From Pseudanabaena sp. Salubria-1 (lineage in GTDB: Bacteria; Cyanobacteriota; Cyanobacteriia; Pseudanabaenales; Pseudanabaenaceae): a DNA stretch of 64,000 bases. The notes under the pieces are model-generated. The model did no database searches. It was not told the DNA's origin and was given only the letters and a program-made list of their open reading frames with translations. The stretch covers positions 62,001-126,000 of the forward strand of contig JALQCR010000005.1 of assembly GCA_023336205.1 (NCBI GenBank), in the 5' to 3' direction. Shown piece after piece: positions 33,351 through 43,238 of the stretch. Both the position numbers and the translations under genes were made by a program. Numbering within the stretch: position 1 is the stretch's first letter; each line of letters starts with the position of its first letter.

Positions 33351-36300
33351 TCAATTTACGGAACCTAAAACCTTCTGAATTAAGAGGTTAAGTTGTCGCA
33401 TCTTGACAGGTTTAACTAGATATTCATTAACTCCCGCCGCTAGACACCTTTCTTGATCGCCTTCCATCGCTAGAGCAGTTAGGGCTATGATCGGGGTATT
33501 AATCAAGTTAGGTTCGAGACGAATTAGCCTAGTTGCTTCTAGTCCATCCATAATAGGCATTTGAATATCCATAAGAATGATATCGGGCAAGTTTGCTTTA
33601 GCTTGAGCAATAGCTTCTACTCCATTTTGGGCAATGATGACACGGTAATTGACAGCGGTTAGATAGGAGATGAAGGTTTGGATATTAGCCTCATTATCTT
33701 CGGCTAATAAAATAAGCGGCGGATTAACAGGATTTACGTCCTGTGAAAATGCAGTGGTCGAAGTTGGTGCGGAAGCGATCGCATTAGATTGTGACATTTC
33801 ATAGGGTAGGGCGACTGTAAAGCTGCTACCCTGTCCAACTTCGCTATCGACCATGACCTGACCGCCATGTAGCTCGACAATCTGCTTAACTAGAGCCAGT
33901 CCTAAGCCAGTACCTTCATACTGACGGTTGAGGGCGCTATCTACCTGTACAAAGGGCTGGAAGAGTATCTTCAAATCTCTGGAGTTAATACCAATGCCCG
34001 TATCTACTACTTGAAATAGGATCGTTGGCGAATTTATGGTTTTGATTCGTTGGGGGATTTTTGCTTCTCCTTGCCATGTATCGCCGCTACCGATCGCAAC
34101 GAAGAGATTGACTTTTCCTTCATTGGGAGTGAATTTGACGGCATTTGTGAGTAGATTAATCAATACTTGTTTGATGCGACGTTCATCGATATTGATGTTG
34201 TTTATATGAGCAGGAATATTGCTATGGATTTGGATTCTCTTGTTAAATGCTTGCTGTTTGACGAAGAGCAGACTGGTATCACAGAGATTTTGGACTTGGA
34301 CTGATGCCATATCTAGGGTCATCATGCCTGTTGAGATTTTTGATAGGTCGAGAATGTCATTGATCAGTGATAGCAGATGTTCGCCACTTGACTCGACTAT
34401 AGAGAGCGCCTTTAATTGCTTGTCGTTTATTGAGCCCAAAATCTCGTCTTTAAGAGATTCTGATAGTCCTAGAATGGAATTTAGCGGTGTGCGTAGTTCG
34501 TGGCTCATGGTAGCGAGAAACTCGTCCTTGAGCTTGGTGGCGCGGAGAAGTTCTTGATTAGCTAGTTTTAACTGACTTTCTGATTGTTTACGATCGCTAA
34601 TATCAAAGTTAACCCCAATCATACTTTGAGCCTTACCTTGCGCGTTCTTTTCAACCTTTCCATAGGCTTTGATGAAGTGAATACTGTGATCGGGATGAAT
34701 GACTCGAAACTCACAGTCATAATCGGTAAGCCCTAAAACTGCTTCTTGGAGTAAAGTTTCAGTAGCTTTATGATCGTCGGGATGGATTGTGTTTGCCCAA
34801 GTCTCGTAAGCCATACGGGAATTAGTTGCTTCTGCGCCTCCATACAGTTTATACATCTGAGCATCCCAAGCAAGAGAGTTCTGCTCAATATCCCATTCCC
34901 AATAACCGATCGCACCAGAACTGAGTGCCAAAGCTAAGCGATCGCTTGTTTTCTGTAGTTGCAATTCGGCTTGTTTTCTGGCGCTAATGTCAAAATTGAC
35001 CCCGATCATTTTCTGGGGACTGCCATCAATATCTCTTACTACAAGTCCATAACCTTTGAGGAAATGGATACTCTGATCGGGATGGATGACTCGATATTCT
35101 GCATCGAATTCCCCTTCTCCTACTACTGCTTGTTCGCTTAATGTTTGGGTAAATTGGAGATCTTCTGGATGAATGCTATTCGCCCAAGTGTCAAAAGATA
35201 CACTCGTTCCTAAGGGAATACCATGTAGTTCATATGCTCGCTCATCCCAAATAATTGTGTTGTTGACAATATCCCATTCCCAGCAAGCGATCGCTCCAGA
35301 ATTGAGTGCCAAAGCTAGGCGATCGCTTGTTTTCTTTAGTTGCAACTCAGCTTGTTTGCGATCGCTAATATCCTGAAACGTCCCCATCACTCCGATCACA
35401 TTCCCTTCTGTATTTCTCAAAGGGATTTTGTTGGTTTGTACCCATATCTGTTCGCCTGTTGGCTTAGTAACCATTTCTTCAAAGTTGATTTTGGCTATGC
35501 CTGATTCCATCACTTGGAGATCATCAGCACGATAGGCAAGAACTTGGGCTTCACTATTAGAAAAATCAAAGTCGGTTTTGCCAACAATATCTTGGACAGA
35601 GTTCAGGCTAGTTGTATGGGCAAAAAGTTGGTTGCACCCCAAATAGACTGATTCGAGATCTTTCCAAAATACCGACAATGGGAAAGTATCGAGAACTGTT
35701 TGTAGTAATGTTTTAGATTCTTGTAAGGCATTTTCAACTTGTTTGCGATCGCTAATATCTTTTCTAATACTCACAGAGCCAATTATTTGCTCGTTGTCAT
35801 CCTTAAGGAGTGCCACCGATACCGAAGCGGGAAAGCGTGAGCCGTCTTTGCGAATATTGATCCATTCTTCATAAATCGGGCCATATCTCGACATAATAAA
35901 TCTTAGCGCTTCAAAGCCCGTACCTATATCTTTACCTAATATTTTTGAAGTTTGGGCGATTCTGTCGCTCATCTCTTGAGGGTCTTTAAAAATCGTAGGT
36001 GTAAACCTGCCGACAACTTCTTCCTTGCTGTAGCCCAACATCTTTTCCGCACCAGCATTAAAAGTTTGAATGAGACCCTTTGCGTCTGTGTGGATGATCG
36101 CGTAGTCCGTACCATCAAGAATAGCGCGTTGGAGTTGATTAATTCCCCATAGCTCTTGAGTACGTTCTCTGACTTTTGCGTCTAAGGATTGATTGAGTTT
36201 TAGTAGTTCTTGCTCGGCGCGGTTGCGATCTGCTAATTCATTTTCAACTTTTTGATAGGCGATCGCTTGTTTAATGGCGATCGATAACTTCACTGATAGT

Positions 36301-36494
36301 CGCTGAAGTAACTGAATGTCTGACTCTTCCCAAATCCTTGGAGCCGAACATTGATGCAAAATTAGCAAACCCCATAAAGTATGTTTGTTCTCATTTGGCA
36401 ATAGGATCGGCACTATTAGATTGGCACGTACTTGAAATCTTCGCTCATATGGGGAAGTAGGTGAAATGGCAAAATAGGAGGAAGTCATTTTCAT
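33351..36494 (-). pseudogene. Hybrid histidine kinase A, large C-terminal fragment with IS-supplied start
   Basis: 1047 residues open from an ATG inside the IS1595 end. The first 18 residues (MKMTSSYFAISPTSPYER) are IS sequence. The native kinase resumes at RFQVRANLIVPILLP, the second half of a GAF domain. Then come a coiled coil, four PAS/PAC repeats (each ending DISDRKQ or similar), HisKA (MSHELRTPLNSILGLSE), HATPase (NLLTNAVKFTPNEG, VDTGIGINSRDL, GTGLGLALVKQIVELHGG) and a C-terminal receiver (LILLAEDNEANIQTF, DIILMDIQMPIMDG). The N-terminal receiver and half the GAF lie beyond the insertions at 38723-40320. If expressed it could still be a kinase, but without its native input end. Confidence 0.85.
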
Positions 36495-36881
36495 GAATCG
36501 ATAGAGATGCCATGATCAAATTTCCCCTGACCGAATTGTTAGATGAACAAGCGTGCTATGAATGGTTATTAAAGATCCTGCATCCAAAGGGTTTGCATTG
36601 TCCAAGTGGACACGCAATACCAGCAGGACAAGCGCCACACGATCGCCAACGTACACCAATCGTCAAATATAAGTGTCGGGAATGTGGGAAAGTGTTTCAC
36701 ATTTTTACAGGAACAGACTTATCAGGAAGCCATTACACCTGTGGTCAGATCGTGCTGATATTGCGTGGATTCTTACAAGGACAACGACCCAACATATAGC
36801 CGAGGAACTAGGACTCGACTAAGGGACATTATTGTCTTGGCGGCATCGCATCCAACGTCGAGGATTTGCCCATTTGATTAA

Positions 36882-38139
36882 CTGAGATCTTGCACCATTC
36901 AAGAAAAGGGGTTGCAGAAAGAGCAGAAATGTGAAAAAAAGGGCGTAGTAGTAAATTAAATAACGAGCATGGAAAGCATCGTTAAGCACGCCCAAGGGCT
37001 AGTGTATAGTCTTCTGTGTTTGATGCCAAGTGTGTATCAAACAGCAAGTCTCAATGCAATACTAGGACTATTTCTCGAAGCACAAAGGCATCCTTATCCA
37101 GAACATACACAGATAAAATCAGCGAGTGCACTCAGCCGATTTCTCAATCACTATAACTGGTCAACGAGAGCAGTAATTCGGTCAACACGGCAGGCTATTT
37201 TGGGACAAATCGCCAAGCATCGCCCATCGAAACAAGTGCCATTAAAGATACTGATAGACTTGACTACCCTAGAAAAAAGCGGCAAGTTTTTACATTTGAG
37301 CAATCCCACCCAAAACGAACCAGACCCATGGGTGAGAATACTAAACGGAAAGCGAGGACTACATCTGGTTGTACTGTATCTGGTCTATGGAGAGTGGCGC
37401 GTACCATGGAGTTTTAGAGTATGGCGCGGCAAAGGATACCCCAGTCCCTCTGACTTAGCTTGTAAGTTATTGGGGACAGTACCCAAGCAACTAACCCAAG
37501 GCAAGACTGTGATTGTCCTTGCTGATACTGAGTTTAGTACGGTGAAGTTTTTCAATACTGTCCGCGCCAAGACTTGGCGCATCGTTGTCGGTGTACGCAA
37601 CAATCGTAAACTTCAAGATGGCCGTACAGTCAAACAACTTTATCGTCATGGCAAACGTGGACAACAAATTTTGCTAGAAGGGCTAACTCAGCCTTTGACG
37701 ATCTCTTGGTTTTGGCTCAAAAGAGCTGATAGTAAACGGGAGTTACGCTTTGTTGTCTCTTCTCATCCTTATTCTGGTGCTTATCTGGTGATGTTAGGTC
37801 GTAAGCGTTGGGCGATTGAGGGATTCTTCAAAACCATCAAACATCGCTTTGGTTTGCATTGTTTTGGGCAATCTACAAAACTTGGTGTTTATCGTTGGCT
37901 TATCCTCTCTCTGCTTGCTTATCTTTTGGCCCATTGGATTGATCAATGGTCGAGTCCTCCTGTCTTGGACTGGAAAGCTACCTGTGATTTGACACTTTCC
38001 GTTTTATTTCCTTCTGTCCTTTGGTTGAAACTTCTTAGGTATCTCCAAATTAGTGCCGATATTGCTGCTCGTCATGGGTTTGAAATTATTCTCAAACCCA
38101 TTCCTACTTAACTCTTTCAGGAATGGTGCAAGATCTCAG
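36882..38139 (+). mobile_element. IS4-superfamily (IS701-like) element nested in IS1595 copy A
   Basis: Perfect 19-bp terminal inverted repeats, CTGAGATCTTGCACCATTC at 36882-36900 and the complement at 38121-38139. The target duplication is TTAA (36878-36881 and 38140-38143), fitting the YTAR preference reported for IS701-type elements. The empty site is seen in copy B (TTGATTAATGG near 44532). Length 1258 bp. Confidence 0.94.
36969..38111 (+). CDS. DDE transposase of the IS701-like element
   Basis: 380 residues. Candidate catalytic residues are Asp in ILIDLTTLEKSG, Asp in VIVLADTEFSTVKFF, and Glu in RKRWAIEGFFKTIKHRFGL, the IS4-superfamily signature. The N-terminal region (SALSRFLNHYNWS) resembles the DDE_5-type helical domain. 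No disruption is visible, so it may be active. It lies within the dead IS1595 copy A. Confidence 0.9.
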   Translation: MESIVKHAQGLVYSLLCLMPSVYQTASLNAILGLFLEAQRHPYPEHTQIKSASALSRFLNHYNWSTRAVIRSTRQAILGQIAKHRPSKQVPLKILIDLTTLEKSGKFLHLSNPTQNEPDPWVRILNGKRGLHLVVLYLVYGEWRVPWSFRVWRGKGYPSPSDLACKLLGTVPKQLTQGKTVIVLADTEFSTVKFFNTVRAKTWRIVVGVRNNRKLQDGRTVKQLYRHGKRGQQILLEGLTQPLTISWFWLKRADSKRELRFVVSSHPYSGAYLVMLGRKRWAIEGFFKTIKHRFGLHCFGQSTKLGVYRWLILSLLAYLLAHWIDQWSSPPVLDWKATCDLTLSVLFPSVLWLKLLRYLQISADIAARHGFEIILKPIPT

Positions 38140-38722
38140 TTAATGGTAATCTGCCCGATGCTGAAGCCGAGATGGACGAGATGTTTCAGAATGCAGGAGA
38201 AAAGGGAGCAAAAAAAAAGATCCAATAGCAGACCCACCAAGACAACGCGGGAATCAACGCAAAGGCAAGGGAACCATGGCAAATGACCGTCCACCCATTG
38301 TCGGTACTGTTGGGCGCAACAGTGGTCAGATCCGCATGAAGGTCTGTGACAATACTCAACAAATCACGATTCAACCGCAGGTAGAGGTAACGACCTTACC
38401 GACCACGACAGTCTATACCGATGAATCCGATGCTTATAATCGCATACCTGCTTCTGGTCGTGAGCGTCAAACCGTTTGTCACTCTCAGCGCGAGTATGCC
38501 CGCGATGAAGATCAAGATGGTTTTTGTGAGGTTCATTGCAATACTATGGAGGGCATTTGGGTTGGTTTACGCAATTTTCTGCGTCCCTTTCGAGGTATTC
38601 ACAAGAAGTATTTGTATCTGTATGTAGCCATGTTCGAGTGGGCTTACAATCTACGTTGGATTGATTTTGACTTCCTGCGTCGTCTTCTTTTTCCTCCTTC
38701 CACCTATTTACCTACATGAGCG

Positions 38723-38914
38723 GAAATCTTTCGAGCAATTGAATATGGCAAGCTGTCAAATTAGCAGCATAAACATCATTAACAACACAACTCCTGTCTT
38801 CGCAATATGCACCATCGAGATTGTCTCGAAAGCAAGTATCTTCAACCTTCTCATTTAAGCAAGTCCGCCAAGGCGAGGCAATATCTTCGGCAATAACTGT
38901 GCCACTCATATCTG
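38723..38914 (-). pseudogene. Hybrid histidine kinase A, middle GAF fragment
   Basis: Between the IS1595 and IS1 insertions lies about 190 bases of kinase A, reading SGTVIAEDIASPWRTCLNEK ... NLTACHIQLLERF on the minus strand. It matches the GAF domain of the intact kinase C (residues about 210-270). It is the bridge that shows the flanking fragments were once one gene. Confidence 0.88.
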
Positions 38915-39732
38915 GGTAGTCCTAAAAAGGAAAGGATGTAGGAAAATATCCAGATAGTTGATACAAAGTAAAGTAATGTCAGAAGCAAGGCCATCCTGTC
39001 CATCCTGCCAGTCCGTATCCGTTGTAAAAAACGGCAGTACACGACATGGAAAACAAAATTATAAATGTCGGGACTGTGGTCGTCAATTTGTAGAAAATCC
39101 ACAGTGGCAGAGAGTTTCAGAGCGTACCCAAGACACTTATGACCTTCTTGAGAAACTACTACTAGAAAAAATCCCACTAGCTGGAATTGCCAGAGTCCTC
39201 AAGGTGTCAGAGAGATGGTTGCAAAGTTACGTCAATCATAAATATGAAAACGTTCCTCAGCAGGTGGAGGTAGAACCAAAACCAAAACGCCGTTTGACCA
39301 TACAGATGGATGAATTGTGGTCTTTTGTGGACGACAAAGGCAATAAACAGTGGGTATGGCTTGCCATTGATGCCGAGACTCGTGAAATTGTCGGTTGTTA
39401 TATAGGCGATCGCACTGGTGAATCAGCTCAGAAGTTATGGGAATCGTTGCCTAGCGTCTATCGCCAATGTGCGGTTATTTATACTGACTTCTATTCGTCT
39501 TATCCAGTTGTCCTGCCCAGCAAACGTCATAGGGCTGTCGGGAAAGAAACGGGAAAGACCAACTATATTGAGAGATTCAACTGTACGTTACGTCAACGAG
39601 TATCAAGACTAGTTAGAAAGACCTTATCTTTTTCTAAGAAATTGGAAAATCACATTGGAGCCATTTGGAATTTTATTCATCATTACAACGATTCTTTACC
39701 TCCGTGTGCGTCCTTTCCTTTTTAGGACTACC
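38915..39732 (+). mobile_element. IS1-family insertion sequence (818 bp), single-ORF type
   Basis: Perfect 22-bp terminal inverted repeats beginning GGTAGTCCTAAAAAGGAAAG lie at 38915-38936 and 39711-39732, with direct repeat CATATCTG at 38907-38914 and 39733-39740. It interrupts kinase A in its GAF domain. It is distinct from the element at 29596 in sequence and gene structure. Confidence 0.95.
38976..39725 (+). CDS. IS1-family transposase (fused, no frameshift)
   Basis: 249 residues in one frame. It has a zinc finger (CPSCQSVSVVKNG, CRDCGRQFVE), an HTH segment (IPLAGIARVLKVSERWLQSYV) and the catalytic region MDELWSFVDDKGNKQWVWLA, YTDFYSSYPVV, TNYIERFNCTLRQRVSRLVR. Start ATG 38976 is preferred over the TTG at 38958. 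Unlike the element at 29596 it needs no recoding. The stop codon lies inside the right terminal repeat. Confidence 0.94.
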   Translation: MSEARPSCPSCQSVSVVKNGSTRHGKQNYKCRDCGRQFVENPQWQRVSERTQDTYDLLEKLLLEKIPLAGIARVLKVSERWLQSYVNHKYENVPQQVEVEPKPKRRLTIQMDELWSFVDDKGNKQWVWLAIDAETREIVGCYIGDRTGESAQKLWESLPSVYRQCAVIYTDFYSSYPVVLPSKRHRAVGKETGKTNYIERFNCTLRQRVSRLVRKTLSFSKKLENHIGAIWNFIHHYNDSLPPCASFPF

Positions 39733-40320
39733 CATATCTGGATTAAATTGATAAATAATGGCGCGATCAGCGTTAATAAATTGACGCACCTCTTTAACAA
39801 TTGCATTCGAGATATCGTCTAAGTCCGTAAATTCGCGAATCCGCAGGGTGATCGCAGAGATTAATATTTGCTGTTGTTGCGATCGCTGTAGTTGCTTACT
39901 GGAAACAATTTCTTGTAGTATTCTCTTAACCTCAACAGTGAGTAATTTCGCGTTAATCTCCCCTTTAACTAAGTAGTCAGCCGCCCCCAATTTCATCGCT
40001 CGCACAGCCATTTTTTCATTTCCCTGCCCCGTCAATACAATTACAGGAACTTTCTCTCCTGCGTTATCATTGATTGCTTCTAGAAATTCCAAGCCATTGC
40101 CATCGGGCAAAGTTAGATCGATCAACACAATGTCAGGTCGCTGCGGTCGCCACAGTTCTAGCCCTTCTCCTAGGGTTTCTGCTTCGATAATGCGATAGGT
40201 TCTCTCTGAGTCTGATTGCAAATAACGTGAGTAGGTTACGCGATCGCTCTCCGAATCTTCGATTATCAAGAGGGTTATATTAGATTGCAAGAGTTGATCA
40301 GTTATAATATGATTTTGCAT
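39673..40320 (-). pseudogene. Hybrid histidine kinase A, N-terminal fragment (receiver plus start of GAF)
   Basis: The native start of kinase A: ATG at 40320, a receiver domain (ITLLIIEDSESDRVTYSRYL, DIVLIDLTLPDGNG, KGEINAK), then the beginning of a GAF domain (ADRAIIYQFNPDM). At 39740 it runs into the IS1 end and stops about 20 codons later (39673). With the pieces at 38723-38914 and 33351-36441 it rebuilds a gene of the same layout as kinase C. If made, this fragment would be a free receiver. Confidence 0.87.
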
Positions 40321-40447
40321 TTATTTCATTATTATTAACGCATCTTCTTACATTATCTCATAAAAATTTTTTATGTCTTACAGCAAATACCGATCAAACC
40401 CGCCACAAGTCTAATAAGCTAAAAGTATTATCAAGGAAAGATTACAT

Positions 40448-40804
40448 ATGGCAGCATATTCGCTAGATTTACGAAAAAAGATATTAAGTGCTTGGGAAAA
40501 CAAAGAAAATACGCAGAGAGGCATAGCTAAACGATTTAAAGTAAGCTTGTCATTTGTTCGAGATTTTTTGCGTCGGTATCGAGAAACAAATGAAATAGCA
40601 GCAAAACCCCAAGGAGGAGATCGGCGGTCGAAAATCAAAGGCAAAGATGAAGAATTAGTAAAGACAATTGTTGAAGCGCAAAATGACATATATCTCAGAG
40701 AGATCAAAGAAAAACTACATGAAACAAAGACAATAGAAGTGAGCGTATCAGGATTGAGTCGTACGCTTAAGCGCTTAGAATTAGGGCGTAAAAAAAAACT
40801 TTAG
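40448..40804 (+). CDS. IS630 copy 1, transposase N-terminal ORF
   Basis: 118 residues with the IS630 N-terminal HTH (YSLDLRKKILSAWENKENTQ, IAKRFKVSLSFVRDFLRRY). It ends right after an A9 tract (codons CGT AAA AAA AAA CTT TAG). A -1 change there would continue as KKTLVASEQATERVKKLRYE into the catalytic ORF, so this is the first part of a recoded transposase. Confidence 0.85.
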   Translation: MAAYSLDLRKKILSAWENKENTQRGIAKRFKVSLSFVRDFLRRYRETNEIAAKPQGGDRRSKIKGKDEELVKTIVEAQNDIYLREIKEKLHETKTIEVSVSGLSRTLKRLELGRKKKL

Positions 40805-40830
40805 TAGCCAGCGAACAAGCGACAGAAAGA

Positions 40831-41548
40831 GTGAAAAAATTGCGTTATGAGTTTCGTCGTTGGCTAGATACGATAGATGTCAAAAACCTTGTATTCATTG
40901 ACGAGACAGGGCTAAATCTAGCGATGACGAGGCTTTATGGTAGATGTCAAGGAGGATGTAGGGTATATGATGACCGTCCAGGTAACAAAGGTAGAAACAT
41001 CACTTTAATTGGAGCCATGAGTGATGAAGGGTTGATTGCTGCGATGACTTTTGCTGGTAGTCTCAACACCGCCAGTTTTTTGGTTTTCATTGAGAAAATA
41101 CTATTGCCTCGGTTATGGGTTGGGGCAATTGTCGCGGCTCATCTGGGTTTGAGGGGTAAATGGTACAGTATCGATACAATTATTGGCGACATGGTAGGGC
41201 TGTAACTGTTGCTCCGAGAGGATTCTGATTACTATTAGCTGTGCTTATCCCCATGAACCCAGAAGAGCCATTGTCGCTATGGATAATTTGCCTGTACATT
41301 ACGCTGCAATGGCTAAAACCCTAATTGAATCCGTTGGTGCTCAGGTTAAGTTCATCCCTCCCTATTCTCCTGATTTATCGCCAATCGAGTTATGTTGGTC
41401 AAAATTAAAAGAGATTATTCGCTCGGCTAAAGCTCGCACAATTTCGGCTCTTGACGACGCAATTACTATGGCTATTAATTCTATTACTGATGAAGATGCT
41501 CTTAATTGGTTTCATCATTGTGGGCTCTGCTTCGACCCTTTTAGTTAG
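40831..41548 (+). pseudogene. IS630 copy 1, catalytic ORF broken by a 134-bp MITE
   Basis: Begins KKLRYEFRRWLDTI with the first catalytic Asp in VFIDETGLNLAMTR. The MITE at 41136 introduces about 25 foreign residues and a stop (41205). The remainder from 41279 retains MDNLPVHYAAMAKTLIE and the DDE end PPYSPDLSPIELCWSKLK. It cannot make a whole transposase. Confidence 0.92.
41136..41269. mobile_element. 134-bp ISL3-type MITE
   Basis: Terminal inverted repeats GGCTCATCTGGGTTT and GGCTCTTCTGGGTTC (read inward from each end), with 8-base direct repeat ATTGTCGC (41128-41135 and 41270-41277). The GGCTC ends and 8-base duplication match ISL3 elements. The empty site is visible in IS630 copy 2 at about 42674-42681. 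No coding capacity. Confidence 0.88.
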
Positions 41549-41582
41549 CTCCTTTTGTGGCGGGTTTGATCGGTATTTGCTG

Positions 41583-41926
41583 TAATTTAAACTTAAGAAA
41601 CTATTTAAGAATTAAATAATACTTAAAATTTCGTTTAAAAATCTAGTTACCTAGCCCCCCTAAATCCCCTAATTCTGGAAGTCTAAAATCTGGTTCCTCC
41701 AGAATCTACCATGTACATACAAGTTTCTCTATCTACGTTTCAGAGTGTAGATCCCCCCAGCCCCGCTTGTAAACGCTACCGTGTACACACAAGTCTCTCT
41801 GTCATCATTGAAATGTATCTAAGCCCCCTAAATCCCCCAATTCTGGGGGACTTTGAAAGAATTTTATTTTCTTGTTCCCCCAGAATTGGGGGCTAGGGGG
41901 CGATTAATTGTTGACTTTAGGTTTTA
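41583..41926. repeat. Repeat-rich DNA between two IS630 copies
   Basis: No gene. The sequence holds two copies of CTACCRTGTACAYACAAGT (41706-41724 and 41776-41794) and three copies of a CCCCTAAATCCCCCAATTCTGG-type motif, one of them forming a hairpin (CCCCCAATTCTGGGGG and, further on, CCCCCAGAATTGGGGG). The first motif appears inverted three times beyond IS630 copy 2 (42991-43216). Confidence 0.7.
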
Positions 41927-41993
41927 CAGCAAATACCGATCAAACCCGCCACAAGTCTAATAAGCTAAAAGTATTATCAAGGAAAGATTACAT

Positions 41994-42350
41994 ATGGCAG
42001 CATATTCGCTAGATTTACGAAAAAAGATATTAAGTGCTTGGGAAAACAAAGAAAATACGCAGAGAGGCATAGCTAAACGATTTAAAGTAAGCTTGTCATT
42101 TGTTCGAGATTTTTTGCGTCGGTATCGAGAAACAAATGAAATAGCAGCAAAACCCCAAGGAGGAGATCGGCGGTCGAAAATCAAAGGCAAAGATGAAGAA
42201 TTAGTAAAGACAATTGTTGAAGCGCAAAATGACATATATCTCAGAGAGATCAAAGAAAAACTACATGAAACAAAGACAATAGAAGTGAGCGTATCAGGAT
42301 TGAGTCGTACGCTTAAGCGCTTAGAATTAGGGCGTAAAAAAAAACTTTAG
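41994..42350 (+). CDS. IS630 copy 2, transposase N-terminal ORF
   Basis: 118 residues, same as the first ORF of copy 1: HTH domain followed by the A9 tract near its end and a TAG stop. It is joined to the next ORF if a -1 frame change occurs at the A-run. Confidence 0.87.
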   Translation: MAAYSLDLRKKILSAWENKENTQRGIAKRFKVSLSFVRDFLRRYRETNEIAAKPQGGDRRSKIKGKDEELVKTIVEAQNDIYLREIKEKLHETKTIEVSVSGLSRTLKRLELGRKKKL

Positions 42351-42376
42351 TAGCCAGCGAACAAGCGACAGAAAGA

Positions 42377-42952
42377 GTGAAAAAATTGCGTTATGAGTTT
42401 CGTCGTTGGCTAGATACGATAGATGTCAAAAACCTTGTATTCATTGACGAGACAGGGCTAAATCTAGCGATGACGAGGCTTTATGGTAGATGTCAAGGAG
42501 GATGTAGGGTATATGATGACCGTCCAGGTAACAAAGGTAGAAACATCACTTTAATTGGAGCCATGAGTGATGAAGGGTTGATTGCTGCGATGACTTTTGC
42601 TGGTAGTCTCAACACCGCCAGTTTTTTGGTTTTCATTGAGAAAATACTATTGCCTCGGTTATGGGTTGGGGCAATTGTCGCTATGGATAATTTGCCTGTA
42701 CATTACGCTGCAATGGCTAAAACCCTAATTGAATCCGTTGGTGCTCAGGTTAAGTTCATCCCTCCCTATTCTCCTGATTTATCGCCAATCGAGTTATGTT
42801 GGTCAAAATTAAAAGAGATTATTCGCTCGGCTAAAGCTCGCACAATTTCGGCTCTTGACGACGCAATTACTATGGCTATTAATTCTATTACTGATGAAGA
42901 TGCTCTTAATTGGTTTCATCATTGTGGGCTCTGCTTCGACCCTTTTAGTTAG
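42377..42952 (+). CDS. IS630 copy 2, transposase catalytic ORF
   Basis: 191 residues containing the complete DDE domain: Asp in VFIDETGLNLAMTR, Asp in VAMDNLPVHYAAMAK and Glu in PPYSPDLSPIELCWSKLKE. The frame is open upstream to the A9 tract with residues TLVASEQATERVKKLRYE, typical of the linker in single-ORF IS630 transposases. A functional protein requires -1 recoding or transcript slippage. Confidence 0.92.
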   Translation: MKKLRYEFRRWLDTIDVKNLVFIDETGLNLAMTRLYGRCQGGCRVYDDRPGNKGRNITLIGAMSDEGLIAAMTFAGSLNTASFLVFIEKILLPRLWVGAIVAMDNLPVHYAAMAKTLIESVGAQVKFIPPYSPDLSPIELCWSKLKEIIRSAKARTISALDDAITMAINSITDEDALNWFHHCGLCFDPFS

Positions 42953-42986
42953 CTCCTTTTGTGGCGGGTTTGATCGGTATTTGCTG

Positions 42987-43238
42987 TATGACTTGTGTGT
43001 ACACCGTAGCCTTGCAAAGGGGAGGGAACAAGATTTCTGGTCTTCCCCCTTTGCAAGGGGGAATTAAAGGGGGTAAGTCCGACTTGTGTGTACACAGTAG
43101 CTTGTAAAGGGGGGAGAATTCATTCATGCATTGTCTTCTTCCCCCTTTTTAAGGGGGATTGAGGGGGATCTTTAGCAACTAACGATATAGCTGATAACTT
43201 GTGTGTACACCGTAGCTCCAAAATTGAGGTTTCTAAAT
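42987..43238. repeat. Three spaced copies of ACTTGTGTGTACACNGTAGC
   Basis: The 20-base motif lies at 42991-43010, 43082-43101 and 43197-43216. Between copies are stems of the AAAGGGGGAA/TTCCCCCTTT kind. Together with the inverted copies at 41706-41794 they look like the remains of a repeat cluster opened up by IS630. Confidence 0.75.

Larger units (their letters stand above)
36512..38719 (+). pseudogene. IS1595-family transposase, copy A (frameshifted, nonsense, split)
   Basis: Compared with copy B it has a lost A in the GGACAAACG stretch near 36782, a TAT-to-TAA change in CTCGACTATGGG (36818-36829 region) and the 1258-bp nested IS at 36882. The N-terminal zinc ribbon (CPSGHAIPAG, CRECGKVF) and the C-terminal half beginning MANDRPPIVGTVGR (38276-38719) remain readable. 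It cannot make a functional protein. Confidence 0.92.
36442..38722 (+). mobile_element. IS1595-family (ISXO2-like) element, copy A, interrupted
   Basis: Ends CGCTCATATGGGG at 36442 and, from the other side, CGCTCATGTAGG at 38722. The 8-base direct repeat is GAAATCTT (36434-36441 and 38723-38730). Less the nested element and its TTAA duplication it is 1019 bp, one base shorter than copy B (1020), matching a one-base deletion in the transposase near 36782. Confidence 0.94.
40381..41582 (+). mobile_element. IS630-family element, copy 1, carrying a MITE
   Basis: Perfect 28-bp terminal inverted repeats (CAGCAAATACCGATCAAACC...) at 40381-40408 and 41555-41582, flanked by TA (40379-40380 and 41583-41584), the IS630/Tc1 target. 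Length is 1202 bp, or 1060 without the MITE and its 8-base duplication, identical to copy 2. Confidence 0.95.
41927..42986 (+). mobile_element. IS630-family element, copy 2 (intact)
   Basis: 1060 bp with the same 28-bp inverted repeats as copy 1, flanked by TA at 41925-41926 and 42987-42988. The internal sequence appears identical to copy 1 apart from the MITE. The two copies lie in the same orientation 344 bases apart. Confidence 0.96.

Noticed and set aside
33351..36494. 1047-residue kinase as an intact native gene
   Set aside because: Its first 18 residues are IS1595 sequence shared with the fragment at 43239-44150, and the GAF domain starts mid-fold.
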